From: Candidatus Poribacteria bacterium
GTDB taxonomy: Bacteria; Poribacteria; WGA-4E; UBA9662
Direction of reading: 5' to 3'
Length of the DNA stretch: 7,212 nucleotides
NCBI GenBank assembly: GCA_002699335.1
Contig: PACG01000195.1
Location: 8,146 to 15,357, forward strand
Positions 1-6,562 of the stretch are shown one piece after another. The notes under the pieces were generated by a model. It was given only the letters and a program-made list of their open reading frames with translations. It ran no database searches and was not told where the DNA came from. A program made the translations under genes and the position numbers. How positions within the stretch are numbered: the first letter of the stretch is position 1; each line of letters starts with the position of its first letter.

Positions 1-182
1 TTAATTGGATCACATGATGTTTTTCGCCCTGATGGCGGAACACACCGGATACTCTGTTCTCGGATGTCTTCGGATTTCGTGCGATTTGGCATCTGTATGG
101 TGAGGAGGCAATTTCCGCCAACGAGAACCGGCTCTCGTCTATTGTTAGGTCTCTTCCAAGAGAGGACTGCAGGCAACAGTTA
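1..182 (+). other. Unrecognised, possibly decayed coding fragment at the left edge
   Basis: No complete gene is visible in bases 1-179. The plus strand nevertheless reads like protein if two frames are joined. From base 1 the reading includes GSHDVFRPDGGTHRI. From about base 54 a second frame reads LFSDVFGFRAIWHLYGEE and continues, rich in charged and hydrophobic residues, past base 180. The join falls near bases 50-54 and would need a frameshift. I do not recognise the family. The second frame runs on into the antisense of the neighbouring gene, so part of it may be chance. The stretch also holds a 6-bp inverted repeat, ACGAGA at 121-126 and TCTCGT at 133-138, lying just past the 3' end of the minus-strand pseudogene but without a T-run. 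Treat as a weak candidate for the tail of a gene starting left of the window. Confidence 0.2.
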
Positions 183-1803
183 GAAGAATACGGTGGTGAT
201 CATCAGTTTCGATTCGGTTTGTTGAACCGTAGCGTTGTCTCTCTTCTGTCGTTTGAAACCTCTGGTGTTCAGAGTTAAGAGGGCGACTTGACCTGGGTTA
301 TCGGAGGCGATGAAATAATATCCGTCTCTCTCCACCGTTTCCAATTCGCTAAAGCGATCAGTACGACCAACCACCATCAGCATTTCGGCTCCAAACGGGT
401 CCGCACACTCAAAATCCAGATCCATTTAATCATTAACCAAAACGGCACGATTGACGCTCTCCAGATTTAGAGGTGGATTGTCGAGTAACAGGGTTTTCTG
501 GCTATTGGCCAGGACATAGAGCAGTCGGACGTAGCAGGGACAGTTGGCTCTCAGATAGATCTTCATCTGCCCGCCCTGACTAAAGAGGAGATCTTCGTTG
601 CCACGATTGGTCCAGACCTGCAACTGAAACTGATCGCTATTGATGGCGTCCTCGGCCAAGGCCAGTTGTTGTGCCATCACCCGCTGAAAATTCTCCGGTT
701 TCAGACGCATCTCCGAAGGCAAGATCTGACGACTAAACTCGACGTTGGCACTGGCCTCCACCACACCGGTTTGGAGATGACGCAGGAGGGCCAAGACCTG
801 AATTTGGTCTCCCTTCTCCCAATAGGATCCGGTCACAATGTAATCTGCCCTCGACGCTACTGCCAGGTTACGGGTCAGATGAACCGAATTGGCCTTGAGC
901 TCAGACCTTTGTTGGACAGCGTTTTGGCGTTTGGGTTCTAAGGCCCGCTTTAGATAATGGTCCAACTGGCTGGAGAGTTTGGTGTTCTGATAAGAGAAGG
1001 TTTTGACCCAATACCTTAGCCGTTTGGCCCCTAAATTGTTGCTCGAACTAAAACTGAACGGCACCTACCACGTCATCCAGATCATCGATTTTAAACAGCA
1101 CCGGTTGTTAGATTCAGTCGGAAATCTCGCTTTTTGAAGGGAATGGTTACCCGCTTTCCGGCTCTTGAAAGGCTTGATCTACCAGTGGGTATGTCGCGGA
1201 AGCCGACGATAAAATTGTTTCAACCACCGTCAGCCTTTCAAATAGGAGCAAGGTTTGGAAGCAGTATTGGAGGGCGAGCACCTTCTGGTTCTCCCGCTTG
1301 GTTTCTGCTAGTTGGGTCAGTTTTTGAATCTCCGTTTCTAGCCTCTTTTTTTCTTGCTGATATAGATTGGCCAAATCGAGTCGCCGAATATGGCTTAAGG
1401 CGTAGGTGGTTGGATGTTTCCGGCTATCGTCAATGTAGATTTCACTCTTTAAGCCCATTACCTGTAGTGAAGTTGTACTCTGGGTGACGGAACTGAACTG
1501 TTGCGAAAGATCGCTACCGATCTCCTCTTGCTGGTTGGAGATGGTATTGTTGATCTTGACCAGTACCTGTCTGGACAGGCTAGCTCGCGCATTGTCTTGA
1601 GCAATCTGTTGACTCTCCTGATCGATACCAGTCGCAGTACCGAACCCGGTCAAGTAGAGATCAGTTGGATATTGGCTGGAACTACCGTAGCTTGCTACCC
1701 AACCAGGTTTTTTGCCTTTAGCTTCGGTGGTTTGGAAAACAGAGAACCCTAAAATAATAAGAAGCGAACACGCCAGAATCTGTTTGAAATCAGTGATATT
1801 CAT
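180..1803 (-). pseudogene. Broken LPP20-like / DUF4384-like exported protein gene
   Basis: Three minus-strand pieces form one gene of about 540 codons. Piece one (1803-1147) has a signal peptide ending near TEA at residues 26-28, then PGWV (33-36) and YLTGFG (50-55), as in LPP20-type proteins, followed by a charged helical stretch. The same frame continues after the TAA at 1147-1149 with protein-like sequence (PFPSKSEI, then FKIDDLDDVV) through further TGA, TAA and TAG stops. A frameshift near base 1010 moves to piece two (1064-426), containing FSYQNTKLSSQLDHYLKRAL, then ADYIVTGSYWEKGDQ and RANCPCYVRLLY, the last typical of DUF4384. An in-frame TAA at 426-428 cuts that domain, which resumes at once in the same frame (425-180) with ADPFGAEMLMVVGRT and TTRGFKR. 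Such proteins are exported; their role is not established. The ATG at 1801-1803 lacks an obvious Shine-Dalgarno site. The number of lesions makes a dead gene far likelier than separate short genes. The domain names rest on motif memory. Confidence 0.8.
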
Positions 1804-1894
1804 CAGTGGTCGTTAATTTATAGGTGAGAGACAGGTTGTGTATTCCCAAGTTGTATCAATGACAAATCTCGTAATCTGCCGTATCATAATTTTT

Positions 1895-1900
1895 ATTATA
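1895..1900 (-). promoter_or_regulatory. Possible -10 box for the minus-strand LPP20/DUF4384 gene
   Basis: Read on the minus strand this is a perfect TATAAT, about 90 bases upstream of the ATG at 1803, in a locally AT-rich stretch. The hexamer 17 bases further upstream (TAGCAA) is a poor -35 match, so the assignment rests mainly on the -10 box. It could equally be a chance match in AT-rich spacer. Confidence 0.3.
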
Positions 1901-2128
1901 CTACAACACTTACTTTATTGCTATTTGTGATAGATGTCCAAACTACTGACGATACCAACACCTACCTTTTATCTCTATCCTCGTCAAAGCTAACGAGCTA
2001 GTACTTTCTTCACCCGGATTTTTATTTTCTGGTCCAACCTTCATTCCCACCTACCCTTGCGGTAATAGACTTTCCTGGCAGTTAACAATCGGACTTAGGC
2101 CGTCAGCTGGAAAAAAGACAAAGCACAT

Positions 2129-2149
2129 AAAAAGACCCAAACGTCTTTT
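2129..2149. repeat. Hairpin, 7-bp stem, A-run/T-run flanked
   Basis: AAAAGAC at 2130-2136 and GTCTTTT at 2143-2149 are exact reverse complements around a 6-base loop. The A-rich left arm and T-rich right arm give it the look of a weak bidirectional terminator. The stem is AT-rich, and no gene ends close by in the present arrangement, so the role is open. Confidence 0.4.
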
Positions 2150-2170
2150 GTCGTTTGCCGATAAGGTATT

Positions 2171-2211
2171 AGCGCACGAGAGGGTAGAAAAACCTCTTCC
2201 TCTCGCTCGCT
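2171..2211. repeat. Interrupted hairpin with 7-bp and 4-bp stem segments
   Basis: CGAGAGG at 2177-2183 pairs with CCTCTCG at 2199-2205 across a 15-base loop. After a 2x2 internal mismatch, AGCG at 2171-2174 pairs with CGCT at 2208-2211. The loop also contains a second CCTC that could pair with the left arm as an alternative fold. The palindrome AACCGGTT follows directly at 2212-2219. No T-run follows, so it is not a standard terminator. A structured leader, a protein site or an old element end are possible. Confidence 0.4.
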
Positions 2212-2229
2212 AACCGGTTCGGATAACCT

Positions 2230-2261
2230 AGCCAAACAAAAAAGAATTAAACCATTTGGCT
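2230..2261. repeat. Inverted repeat, 7-bp arms
   Basis: AGCCAAA at 2230-2236 and TTTGGCT at 2255-2261 are exact reverse complements separated by 18 A-rich bases. With the two hairpins to its left it makes a run of dyads just outside the insertion sequence. The function is unknown. Confidence 0.35.
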
Positions 2262-2345
2262 GAACCTTCCGAGAGCAAATTTAAAGAGAGCAGCCTAATC
2301 AGTTCCTAGCGGAAACGGCTGAGATAGCAACAATTGGTTATTTTA

Positions 2346-2354
2346 AGTAACCTT
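2346..2354. repeat. Left copy of the 9-bp target-site duplication
   Basis: AGTAACCTT here is repeated in direct orientation at 3470-3478. The two copies immediately flank the inverted repeats of the insertion sequence. A 9-bp duplication falls in the usual range for IS4-family elements, as in IS10 and IS50. Confidence 0.65.
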
Positions 2355-2355
2355 T

Positions 2356-2371
2356 TAGCTACACATCAGTT
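2356..2371 (+). repeat. Left terminal inverted repeat of the insertion sequence
   Basis: The core ACACATCAGTT at 2361-2371 matches exactly, inverted, to 3453-3463. The outer six bases (TTAGCT) match the right end only partly (CTAGTC on the complementary strand), giving 14 of 17 positions over the full end. Confidence 0.6.
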
Positions 2372-2441
2372 TGAAGGAAAAAGCAAGTTGGACATCAAAG
2401 CGGATAAAATACTTCTCCTATCACAGCCTAATTCGGAGGAA

Positions 2442-3458
2442 ATGATGCCAAATAACCTTCAACTGTATCATAAAATGAAGCAACAACTTGGCCAATGGTT
2501 GCCGCTAGAACGTAGCACTCGTATTCGAAATATGGCCCTGTTCTTGACCGGCCTCTATTTGAGTGGTAAACCCCAACTGTCCAAGATCGTCCGTACTTGG
2601 CCGCTAAGGGGAAAATTGCCCAGTTTGACCAACCGTTTATGGCGCTTTTTGAACAATCCTAAGCTAGAGGTAAGAAGTTGGTACGCGCCGCTGGCGGAGG
2701 AGATTGTCAAACGACTGCCGACGGGTGGCGTTACCTTGGTAGTCGACAGCACTAAAGTCGGTTTTTATCACCGCTTTGTCGATTGGGGTAACCTTCAAAA
2801 AACGCACTCTGCCATTGGTCTGGTCGGTGCACCAGGGTAGTAAAGGACATACCAAAGTAGAAGACCAATTGGCTTTATTCAAGCAAGTGGCCAACATGCT
2901 GCCGTCAGCAGCTGAGATCTGGGTGGTTGGGGATGCCGAATTCCAATCGGTGTGCCTGTTGTGCTGGTTTTGGTCTCGAAATTGGCATTTCGTCATCCGT
3001 CAGCAGGGCAAAAATAAGGTCTGCTGGGCTGGGTGCGCTTGACAGAGAAATATAACCATGGTTGGTACTGGCTATTGCTGCATTGGGAAGTGGGTCAAGC
3101 CGAGCCCTGGCATCTGGTTTCCGACCAGCCTGGCCAAGCCGATCTACTGAAAATCTATGGTCAGCGCATGTGGGTGGAAGAAATGTACGGCGATATGAAA
3201 GGGCATGGGTTTGACCTGGAAACCACCCAGTTGAAGCAAGCAGACCGTATTGGGCGCTTGTTCCTGGGTTTCTGTATTGTTTTTGTCTGGTTGATCACTC
3301 TGGGAAATTGGGTGGTTAAGCGTGGCTATCGCCATCTGGTGGACCATAAAAGCCGACGTGATAAAAGTTATTTTCGCCTGGGCTGGGACTGGGTCGAGCG
3401 CTGTTGCGCTCTCAATCGGCCTATTCCGCTCCGTTTCAAACCTTATTTTTCCAACTGA
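2442..3458 (+). pseudogene. IS4-family transposase, frameshifted and probably internally deleted
   Basis: The product would be a DDE transposase cutting and joining the element's ends. The start is the ATG at 2442 or 2445, just after GGAGGA at 2435-2440. A TTG at 2334 in the same frame lies outside the element and is rejected. Frame one reaches the first acidic motif (TLVVDSTKVGFYHR). Near base 2775 the reading moves +1 into SIGVTFKKRTLPLVWSVHQG and on to the second motif (VVGDAEF). That frame stops at 3042, but the protein resumes near 3021-3033 in the third frame (LLGWVRLTEKY). This frame carries YGQRMWVEEMYGDMK, an exact fit to the Y-(2)-R-(3)-E-(6)-K signature of IS4-type enzymes, with the third acidic residue, and ends at 3458. 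Relatives, as I recall them, have some tens of residues between the RQxG and LTEK parts; here there are only about ten, so an internal deletion is likely. Confidence 0.8.
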
Positions 3459-3469
3459 TGTGTGACTAG
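3453..3469 (-). repeat. Right terminal inverted repeat of the insertion sequence
   Basis: AACTGATGTGT at 3453-3463 is the exact inverted copy of 2361-2371. It overlaps the transposase stop codon at 3456-3458, a compact arrangement common in insertion sequences. Confidence 0.6.
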
Positions 3470-3478
3470 AGTAACCTT
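3470..3478. repeat. Right copy of the 9-bp target-site duplication
   Basis: AGTAACCTT repeats the sequence at 2346-2354 in the same orientation and directly abuts the outer end of the right inverted repeat. Confidence 0.65.
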
Positions 3479-3531
3479 AACTTATTAATCTTTAACAGCT
3501 TAGATAAATAGGATTCACAGCCCAGATGTAC

Positions 3532-3537
3532 AGGAGG
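3532..3537 (+). promoter_or_regulatory. Strong Shine-Dalgarno site of the flagellin gene
   Basis: AGGAGG lies 7 bases before the ATG at 3545, an ideal ribosome-binding arrangement. It supports that ATG as the ancestral start even though the reading frame is broken six codons later. Confidence 0.65.
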
Positions 3538-3544
3538 GAGAACA

Positions 3545-4785
3545 ATGGCTCTAGAAAGCTGATTTAAAATTAACACCAACACCACCTCGTTTCAGACTTA
3601 CTGATCTTACTCCAAATCTCAAGCCGGACTAGAACAGAACATCGAGCGTTTATCTTCCGGCCTACGAATCAACCGAGCGGCCGACGACACAGTTGGACAG
3701 GCCATCGCCCAACGGATGAAGAATCAATCCACTGGCATGCGGTGCGAAACGTACAGCAAGCTACCAACTATCTGCAAATGGCCGAAGGCAGCCTAAATGA
3801 GATTCACTTTAGCCCACATGAGAGAACTAGCCGTGGAAGCAGCCTCCCGATAACTGACAGATAACGACCGCTTCAGCATCGAACTGGAATACAGCCAGTT
3901 GAAAGGTGAAGTCAGCCGCATTGGCAATGGCACCGAGGACAACAACATGAAGTGGATCGACGGTTCCCGAGCCACAAGAGTATCACGATGGGTGGCACGA
4001 GTGCGGTCAGCGTGATTGCTAGTGGGAAAGTAGCAGACTCAGTCAAAGTGCCCTCCTTTACTACCAGTGGCACCTATGCAGTGGTGTCTTAAGGATGATG
4101 CAACGATGGAACTCTATCTGAAAACGAAGGTGCAGCCATTTATAGCAAGGTGGACGAGTTTGTCAAAGCCGAAGGTCGCATTAACGCTGACAACGAAATT
4201 CACTTCAACGATGCTGGCATTGTCTCAAGCTGGATAGTAGTTACAACAAGGCGGCCTCAGCATAACCGCCACTGCTGGTGGTACCGAAGGCGCACACACT
4301 GAGTAGTGCACATAACCTAAATAGTAGACGACAGTGTGTTTACCACCATCCAGGTGGGTTCCAACAACGATGCTGACGAGACCGCTTCGGTGGCCAGTGT
4401 GGGGGCCAATATGATCGAGAACCGCATCACCTTCAATACCTTCAATATTGCTGATGCTACCTCTGAAGGTCTGGGTATTCCTACCACTGATCTGTCCGAA
4501 CTGGGCGATGCCCAATCGGACATCAACTACCTAGACGCGGCCATTGAAAAAATTAACGATGGGCGCGGCAACATCGGTTCGCTGCAGAACCGGTTGGAGT
4601 TCACCTCATCTAGCCTGCTGAACAGCGTGCAGAACAACGCGGCCAGCATGTCCACCATCCTGGATGCCGACTTTGCGGCCGAAGCGGCTGATCTGGCCAA
4701 GAACCAGATTCTGGTCCAGTCTAGTACCGCCATGTTAGCCTAAGCTAACGGTCTGTCACAGAACGTTCTAGCCCTGATTCGCTAA
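3545..4785 (+). pseudogene. Flagellin, heavily degraded
   Basis: This is the filament subunit of the flagellum, reduced to a relic of about 413 codons. The N-terminal D0/D1 helix region is clear: KINTNTTSFQTY, then SKSQAGLEQNIERLSSGLRI and GQAIAQRMKNQ. Further frames give RNVQQATNYLQMAEGSLNEIH, then AHMRELAVEAAS, then LTDNDRFSIELEYSQLKGEV. A low-conservation middle follows. The C-terminal D1/D0 region is intact from about 4350 and includes INDGRGNIGSLQNRLEFTSS and AKNQILVQSSTAMLA. Lesions seen: TGA at 3560-3562 and 3602-3604; frameshifts near 3740 and 3808; TAA at 3851-3853; frameshift near 3970-3980; TAA at 4090-4092; further shifts near 4093-4129, 4230 and 4259; TAG at 4304-4306; TAA at 4741-4743. 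That last stop stands where flagellins have Q in MLAQANGLSQ, and the normal ending (ANGLSQNVLALIR) follows in frame to the TAA at 4783-4785. The GC-rich, well-preserved 3' part suggests fairly recent decay. Confidence 0.93.
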
Positions 4786-4819
4786 GACGACAGCTTTCGT
4801 TAATCGCAACACAACCTTT

Positions 4820-4853
4820 CCAACGTTTACCGCTGGCCAACGGTAAACGTTGG
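4820..4853. repeat. Perfect 13-bp hairpin after the flagellin gene
   Basis: CCAACGTTTACCG at 4820-4832 and CGGTAAACGTTGG at 4841-4853 are exact reverse complements around an 8-base loop. The loop contains the self-complementary TGGCCA. No T-run follows directly; the terminator hairpin begins six bases later. It may protect the 3' end of the flagellin message or act together with that terminator. Confidence 0.6.
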
Positions 4854-4858
4854 GGCCT

Positions 4859-4883
4859 CGGCCTCAATGGTGGCCGTTTTTTT
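4859..4883 (+). terminator. Rho-independent terminator of the flagellin transcript
   Basis: CGGCC at 4859-4863 pairs with GGCCG at 4872-4876 over an 8-base loop, followed by seven T at 4877-4883. It is on the plus strand, about 75 bases after the ancestral flagellin stop, and still intact although the gene is not. Confidence 0.7.
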
Positions 4884-4884
4884 A

Positions 4885-5059
4885 TGCGGAGGGAAGTCGG
4901 AGGTACAGAAGAGATAGGCCTCGATATCGAGGTATTCTGGCGAGGCATGAACACTTTATGAATTGCATACAGAAAAAGGAGATTTCGATCAATAATCTAC
5001 GCGATGTGGTTCATTCTATCCATCTCGTTGACCAGATTGAGGGAACTTTACCTGAATAA
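4885..5059 (+). pseudogene. C-terminal remnant of a Gfo/Idh/MocA-type oxidoreductase
   Basis: The plus strand from about 4940 to the TAA at 5057-5059 encodes HEHFMNCIQKK followed by ISINNLRDVVHSIHLVDQIE. This resembles the end of NAD(P)-dependent Gfo/Idh/MocA dehydrogenases, where a helix of the type EHFxxCI is followed by a charged segment and a final helix. Just upstream another frame (about 4885-4945) gives EVGGTEEIGLDIEVFWRG, which fits the preceding strand region of the same family, so one frameshift near 4945 would join them. There is no room for the N-terminal Rossmann domain: the remnant starts directly after the flagellin terminator. It is therefore a truncated fossil, not a gene. 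It lies tail to tail with the dehydrogenase gene at 5072. The assignment rests on short motifs. Confidence 0.45.
4919..4932. repeat. Perfect 14-bp palindrome without spacer
   Basis: CCTCGATATCGAGG is identical to its own reverse complement. It lies inside the oxidoreductase remnant, between the flagellin terminator and the convergent dehydrogenase gene. It could be a protein-binding dyad or chance. Confidence 0.35.
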
Positions 5060-5071
5060 TTTATGTTTAAT

Positions 5072-6130
5072 TTAGCTTGACCATTGATCCGGATTGAGCC
5101 CAAACGCCTTAGCTTCTCCACAGATAGCTTCCCAGGTTGTGTCATCAATTTCAATACCTTCGTTTTGCTTTTGCTGAGCATAGCGAAATTCGGGTTCGCC
5201 GGGAACCAGGATCTCCTCAAAACCTGGGGCTAGTCGACTTGATTTGATATGTCGGATCAAAGCCTCTACTTCATCAAAATAGGTGTTAAGATCGGTAAAG
5301 TGCTCGATGTGATAGACAGTGAAAAGAACACCGTTACTCACCATGGTACGCTCACCTGCAGCACAACCCTGACCACTGAGAGTTCCACCCAAAAGTTCGA
5401 CCACAAAGCTAAGGCCATAACCCTTATGTGCCACCACACCACCTAATGGTAGGATTGCCCCTGGAGGATCTCCCTTGAACTTATTTGGATCGGTGGTTGG
5501 ATTGCCTTGAGCATCGATAAGCCAGCCTTCTGGCACCTGTCTTTTCTGGTTTAAAGCGAGTCTCACCTTACCTTCAGCTACCACGGAGGTTGTCATGTCA
5601 ACCAGAATTGGATTGTCATCCTGACGCGGGGCGGAAAAGGCGATCGGATTGGTACTCAGACGTCCATCTATACCGCCAAAAGGAGCAATCTGACACCCGA
5701 GGTTACCTGCGTTGACGAAAGCAATACCTATCATCCCTGCTCGTGCGGCGAGTAAAGGATAAGCACCAACGCGTCCAACATGACTCGTATTCCGTAGTGT
5801 AACTGTACCAGTACCGTGTTGTCGGGCTTTTTCGATCGCCAGGTTCATGGCAAAGGTTGCTCCGACTTGTCCCAGGGCACCGTGGGCGTCCACTACTGCC
5901 GCGCAGGGGTTATCGGTAACCACTTCAGGTGCAGCGCGGGGTTGGAATCGACCTTCCCGAATAGCTCGGGCGTACTCGTAGAAACGGAGTGCTCCATGTG
6001 AGTGGTGCCCAAAAAGATCGGATTCAATTAAGTGATCAACAACTGCTTGGGCATCTTCCAATGAACAACCAACGGCTTCAAAGAGTTCGTAGCCGTACTG
6101 TCTAAGTGTATCTGTTTGGAATGTAGGCAC
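5072..6130 (-). CDS. Malate/L-lactate dehydrogenase family (Ldh2) NAD(P)-dependent oxidoreductase
   Basis: The product is a 352-residue cytoplasmic enzyme of the Ldh_2 family (PF02615), which interconverts 2-hydroxy acids such as malate, L-lactate, ureidoglycolate or sugar-derived acids and their 2-oxo forms with NAD(P). Length is normal for the family. Visible motifs in order: HHSHG (42-46) in the N-terminal substrate region, NTSHVGRVGAY (114-124), GMIGIAFVNAG (132-142), STNPIAFSAPR (159-169), VDMTTSVVAEGKV (177-189), PEGW...GNPTTDP (200-215) and HKGYGL (235-240). No key region is missing and there are no internal stops, unlike the genes to the left. The start is a GTG at 6128-6130 preceded by AAAGGGA about six bases upstream; no in-frame ATG lies nearby upstream. 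The exact substrate cannot be told from sequence. It is transcribed alone leftward; I see no clear terminator after the TAA at 5072-5074. The adjacent sugar-dehydrogenase remnant hints at sugar or sugar-acid catabolism. Confidence 0.93.
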   Translation of the reverse strand: MPTFQTDTLRQYGYELFEAVGCSLEDAQAVVDHLIESDLFGHHSHGALRFYEYARAIREGRFQPRAAPEVVTDNPCAAVVDAHGALGQVGATFAMNLAIEKARQHGTGTVTLRNTSHVGRVGAYPLLAARAGMIGIAFVNAGNLGCQIAPFGGIDGRLSTNPIAFSAPRQDDNPILVDMTTSVVAEGKVRLALNQKRQVPEGWLIDAQGNPTTDPNKFKGDPPGAILPLGGVVAHKGYGLSFVVELLGGTLSGQGCAAGERTMVSNGVLFTVYHIEHFTDLNTYFDEVEALIRHIKSSRLAPGFEEILVPGEPEFRYAQQKQNEGIEIDDTTWEAICGEAKAFGLNPDQWSS

Positions 6131-6194
6131 GATAATCCCTTTCCATTTGAAATAGGAGGCTCCGTCGCTTGCAACCGAGCGTAGAGGGTAACAT

Positions 6195-6236
6195 GGTGTG
6201 GATATTTTTTCACACCTTTTACACTACGAATGTCAA
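6195..6236 (-). promoter_or_regulatory. Possible promoter/operator region of the dehydrogenase gene
   Basis: On the minus strand TTGACA (6236-6231) is a perfect -35 hexamer about 100 bases upstream of the GTG start, but no good -10 box lies at 17 bases. An overlapping alternative is TTGAAA with TAAAAG at 18 bases. Downstream, GGTGTG and CACACC (6195-6200 and 6211-6216) form a 6-bp inverted repeat with a 10-base AT-rich spacer, the shape of a regulator binding site. Both assignments are tentative. Confidence 0.3.
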
Positions 6237-6479
6237 CAATTTCAATTCTATAGATGAATTCGTGAAATTAGAAATTAGTAGATGAAGAGATCCGCATCAT
6301 CTGTAACGCCAAACGTGCTGGCGGTGTTGACCGAATCGACCTTCCTGGTGGAGATTGAATGGTTGGACCAAAGGATGGTATAGTATGGCGGTATGATGGT
6401 ATCTCGCTACATCACAAAATTGGAAGAGATACGCTACGGTATCTTAGATGATCTATGGAAGTATTGGGCGATTAAACCC
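6237..6479. other. Spacer without a supported gene
   Basis: No coding sequence here is convincing. A plus-strand stretch near 6287-6350 reads IRIICNAKRAGGVDRIDLPG before a stop and might be a small gene remnant, but I cannot assign it. Around 6373-6402 there is a short, irregular cluster of GGTAT-like words. The rest shows no clear structure. Confidence 0.4.
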
Positions 6480-6508
6480 TTGACCTACATTTACAGTCGT
6501 GTTAGAAT
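6480..6508 (+). promoter_or_regulatory. Sigma70-type promoter for the secreted protein gene
   Basis: TTGACC at 6480-6485 and TAGAAT at 6503-6508 are separated by exactly 17 bases, each one mismatch from consensus. Transcription would begin near 6515, giving a leader of about 90 bases before the ATG at 6604. Confidence 0.65.
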
Positions 6509-6562
6509 GACTTGTGTCTTTGGTTTCTGCTGTCACAGTTTGGTCAGTAGGAGTTCAATTGT

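Larger units (their letters stand above)
1804..2354. other. Gene-free spacer of about 550 bases with several inverted repeats
   Basis: I see no coding sequence on either strand. The left part, next to the minus-strand gene, is AT-rich and holds the TATAAT-like box. The right part, up to the insertion sequence, carries three inverted repeats within about 130 bases, listed separately. Before the insertion, this spacer plus the short stretch after the element would have separated the LPP20/DUF4384 gene from the divergently oriented flagellin gene, so it would be expected to hold the promoters of both. Confidence 0.6.
2355..3469 (+). mobile_element. Defective IS4-family insertion sequence, about 1.1 kb
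   Basis: The element is bounded by imperfect terminal inverted repeats sharing an exact 11-bp core (ACACATCAGTT on the left, its reverse complement on the right), with a TAG match further out. A 9-bp direct repeat, AGTAACCTT, flanks it at 2346-2354 and 3470-3478. Depending on how the ends are aligned the left boundary is 2355 or 2356. Inside is one plus-strand transposase gene with DDE and YREK signatures that occupies nearly the whole element; its stop codon lies within the right inverted repeat. The transposase is broken at two points, so the copy cannot move without help. It sits about 75 bases upstream of the flagellin start codon. The still recognisable duplication suggests the insertion is not very old. 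Confidence 0.8.

Noticed and set aside
1134..1752. Long plus-strand open frames opposite the LPP20-like piece
   Set aside because: They are antisense to a recognisable signal-peptide protein and show no family motifs.
2334..2441. TTG at 2334 as transposase start
   Set aside because: It lies outside the insertion sequence, left of the target duplication, and the ATG at 2442/2445 has a good ribosome-binding site.
2770..2790. Programmed frameshift in the transposase
   Set aside because: The change is +1 at a site with no evident slippery run, and a second frame change and probable deletion follow, so the gene is simply broken.
4225..4733. Minus-strand open frames opposite the flagellin C-terminal region
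   Set aside because: They are shadows of the well-conserved flagellin coding sequence.
426..4785. Possible stop-codon reassignment or readthrough, given many in-frame stops in otherwise protein-like frames
   Set aside because: All three stop codons occur, frameshifts are mixed in, and the visible right-hand genes are free of internal stops. Ordinary gene decay explains everything.
6373..6402. GGTAT-like word cluster as a tandem repeat or array
   Set aside because: The units are irregular and few, with no constant spacing; there is no sign of a CRISPR or other array.
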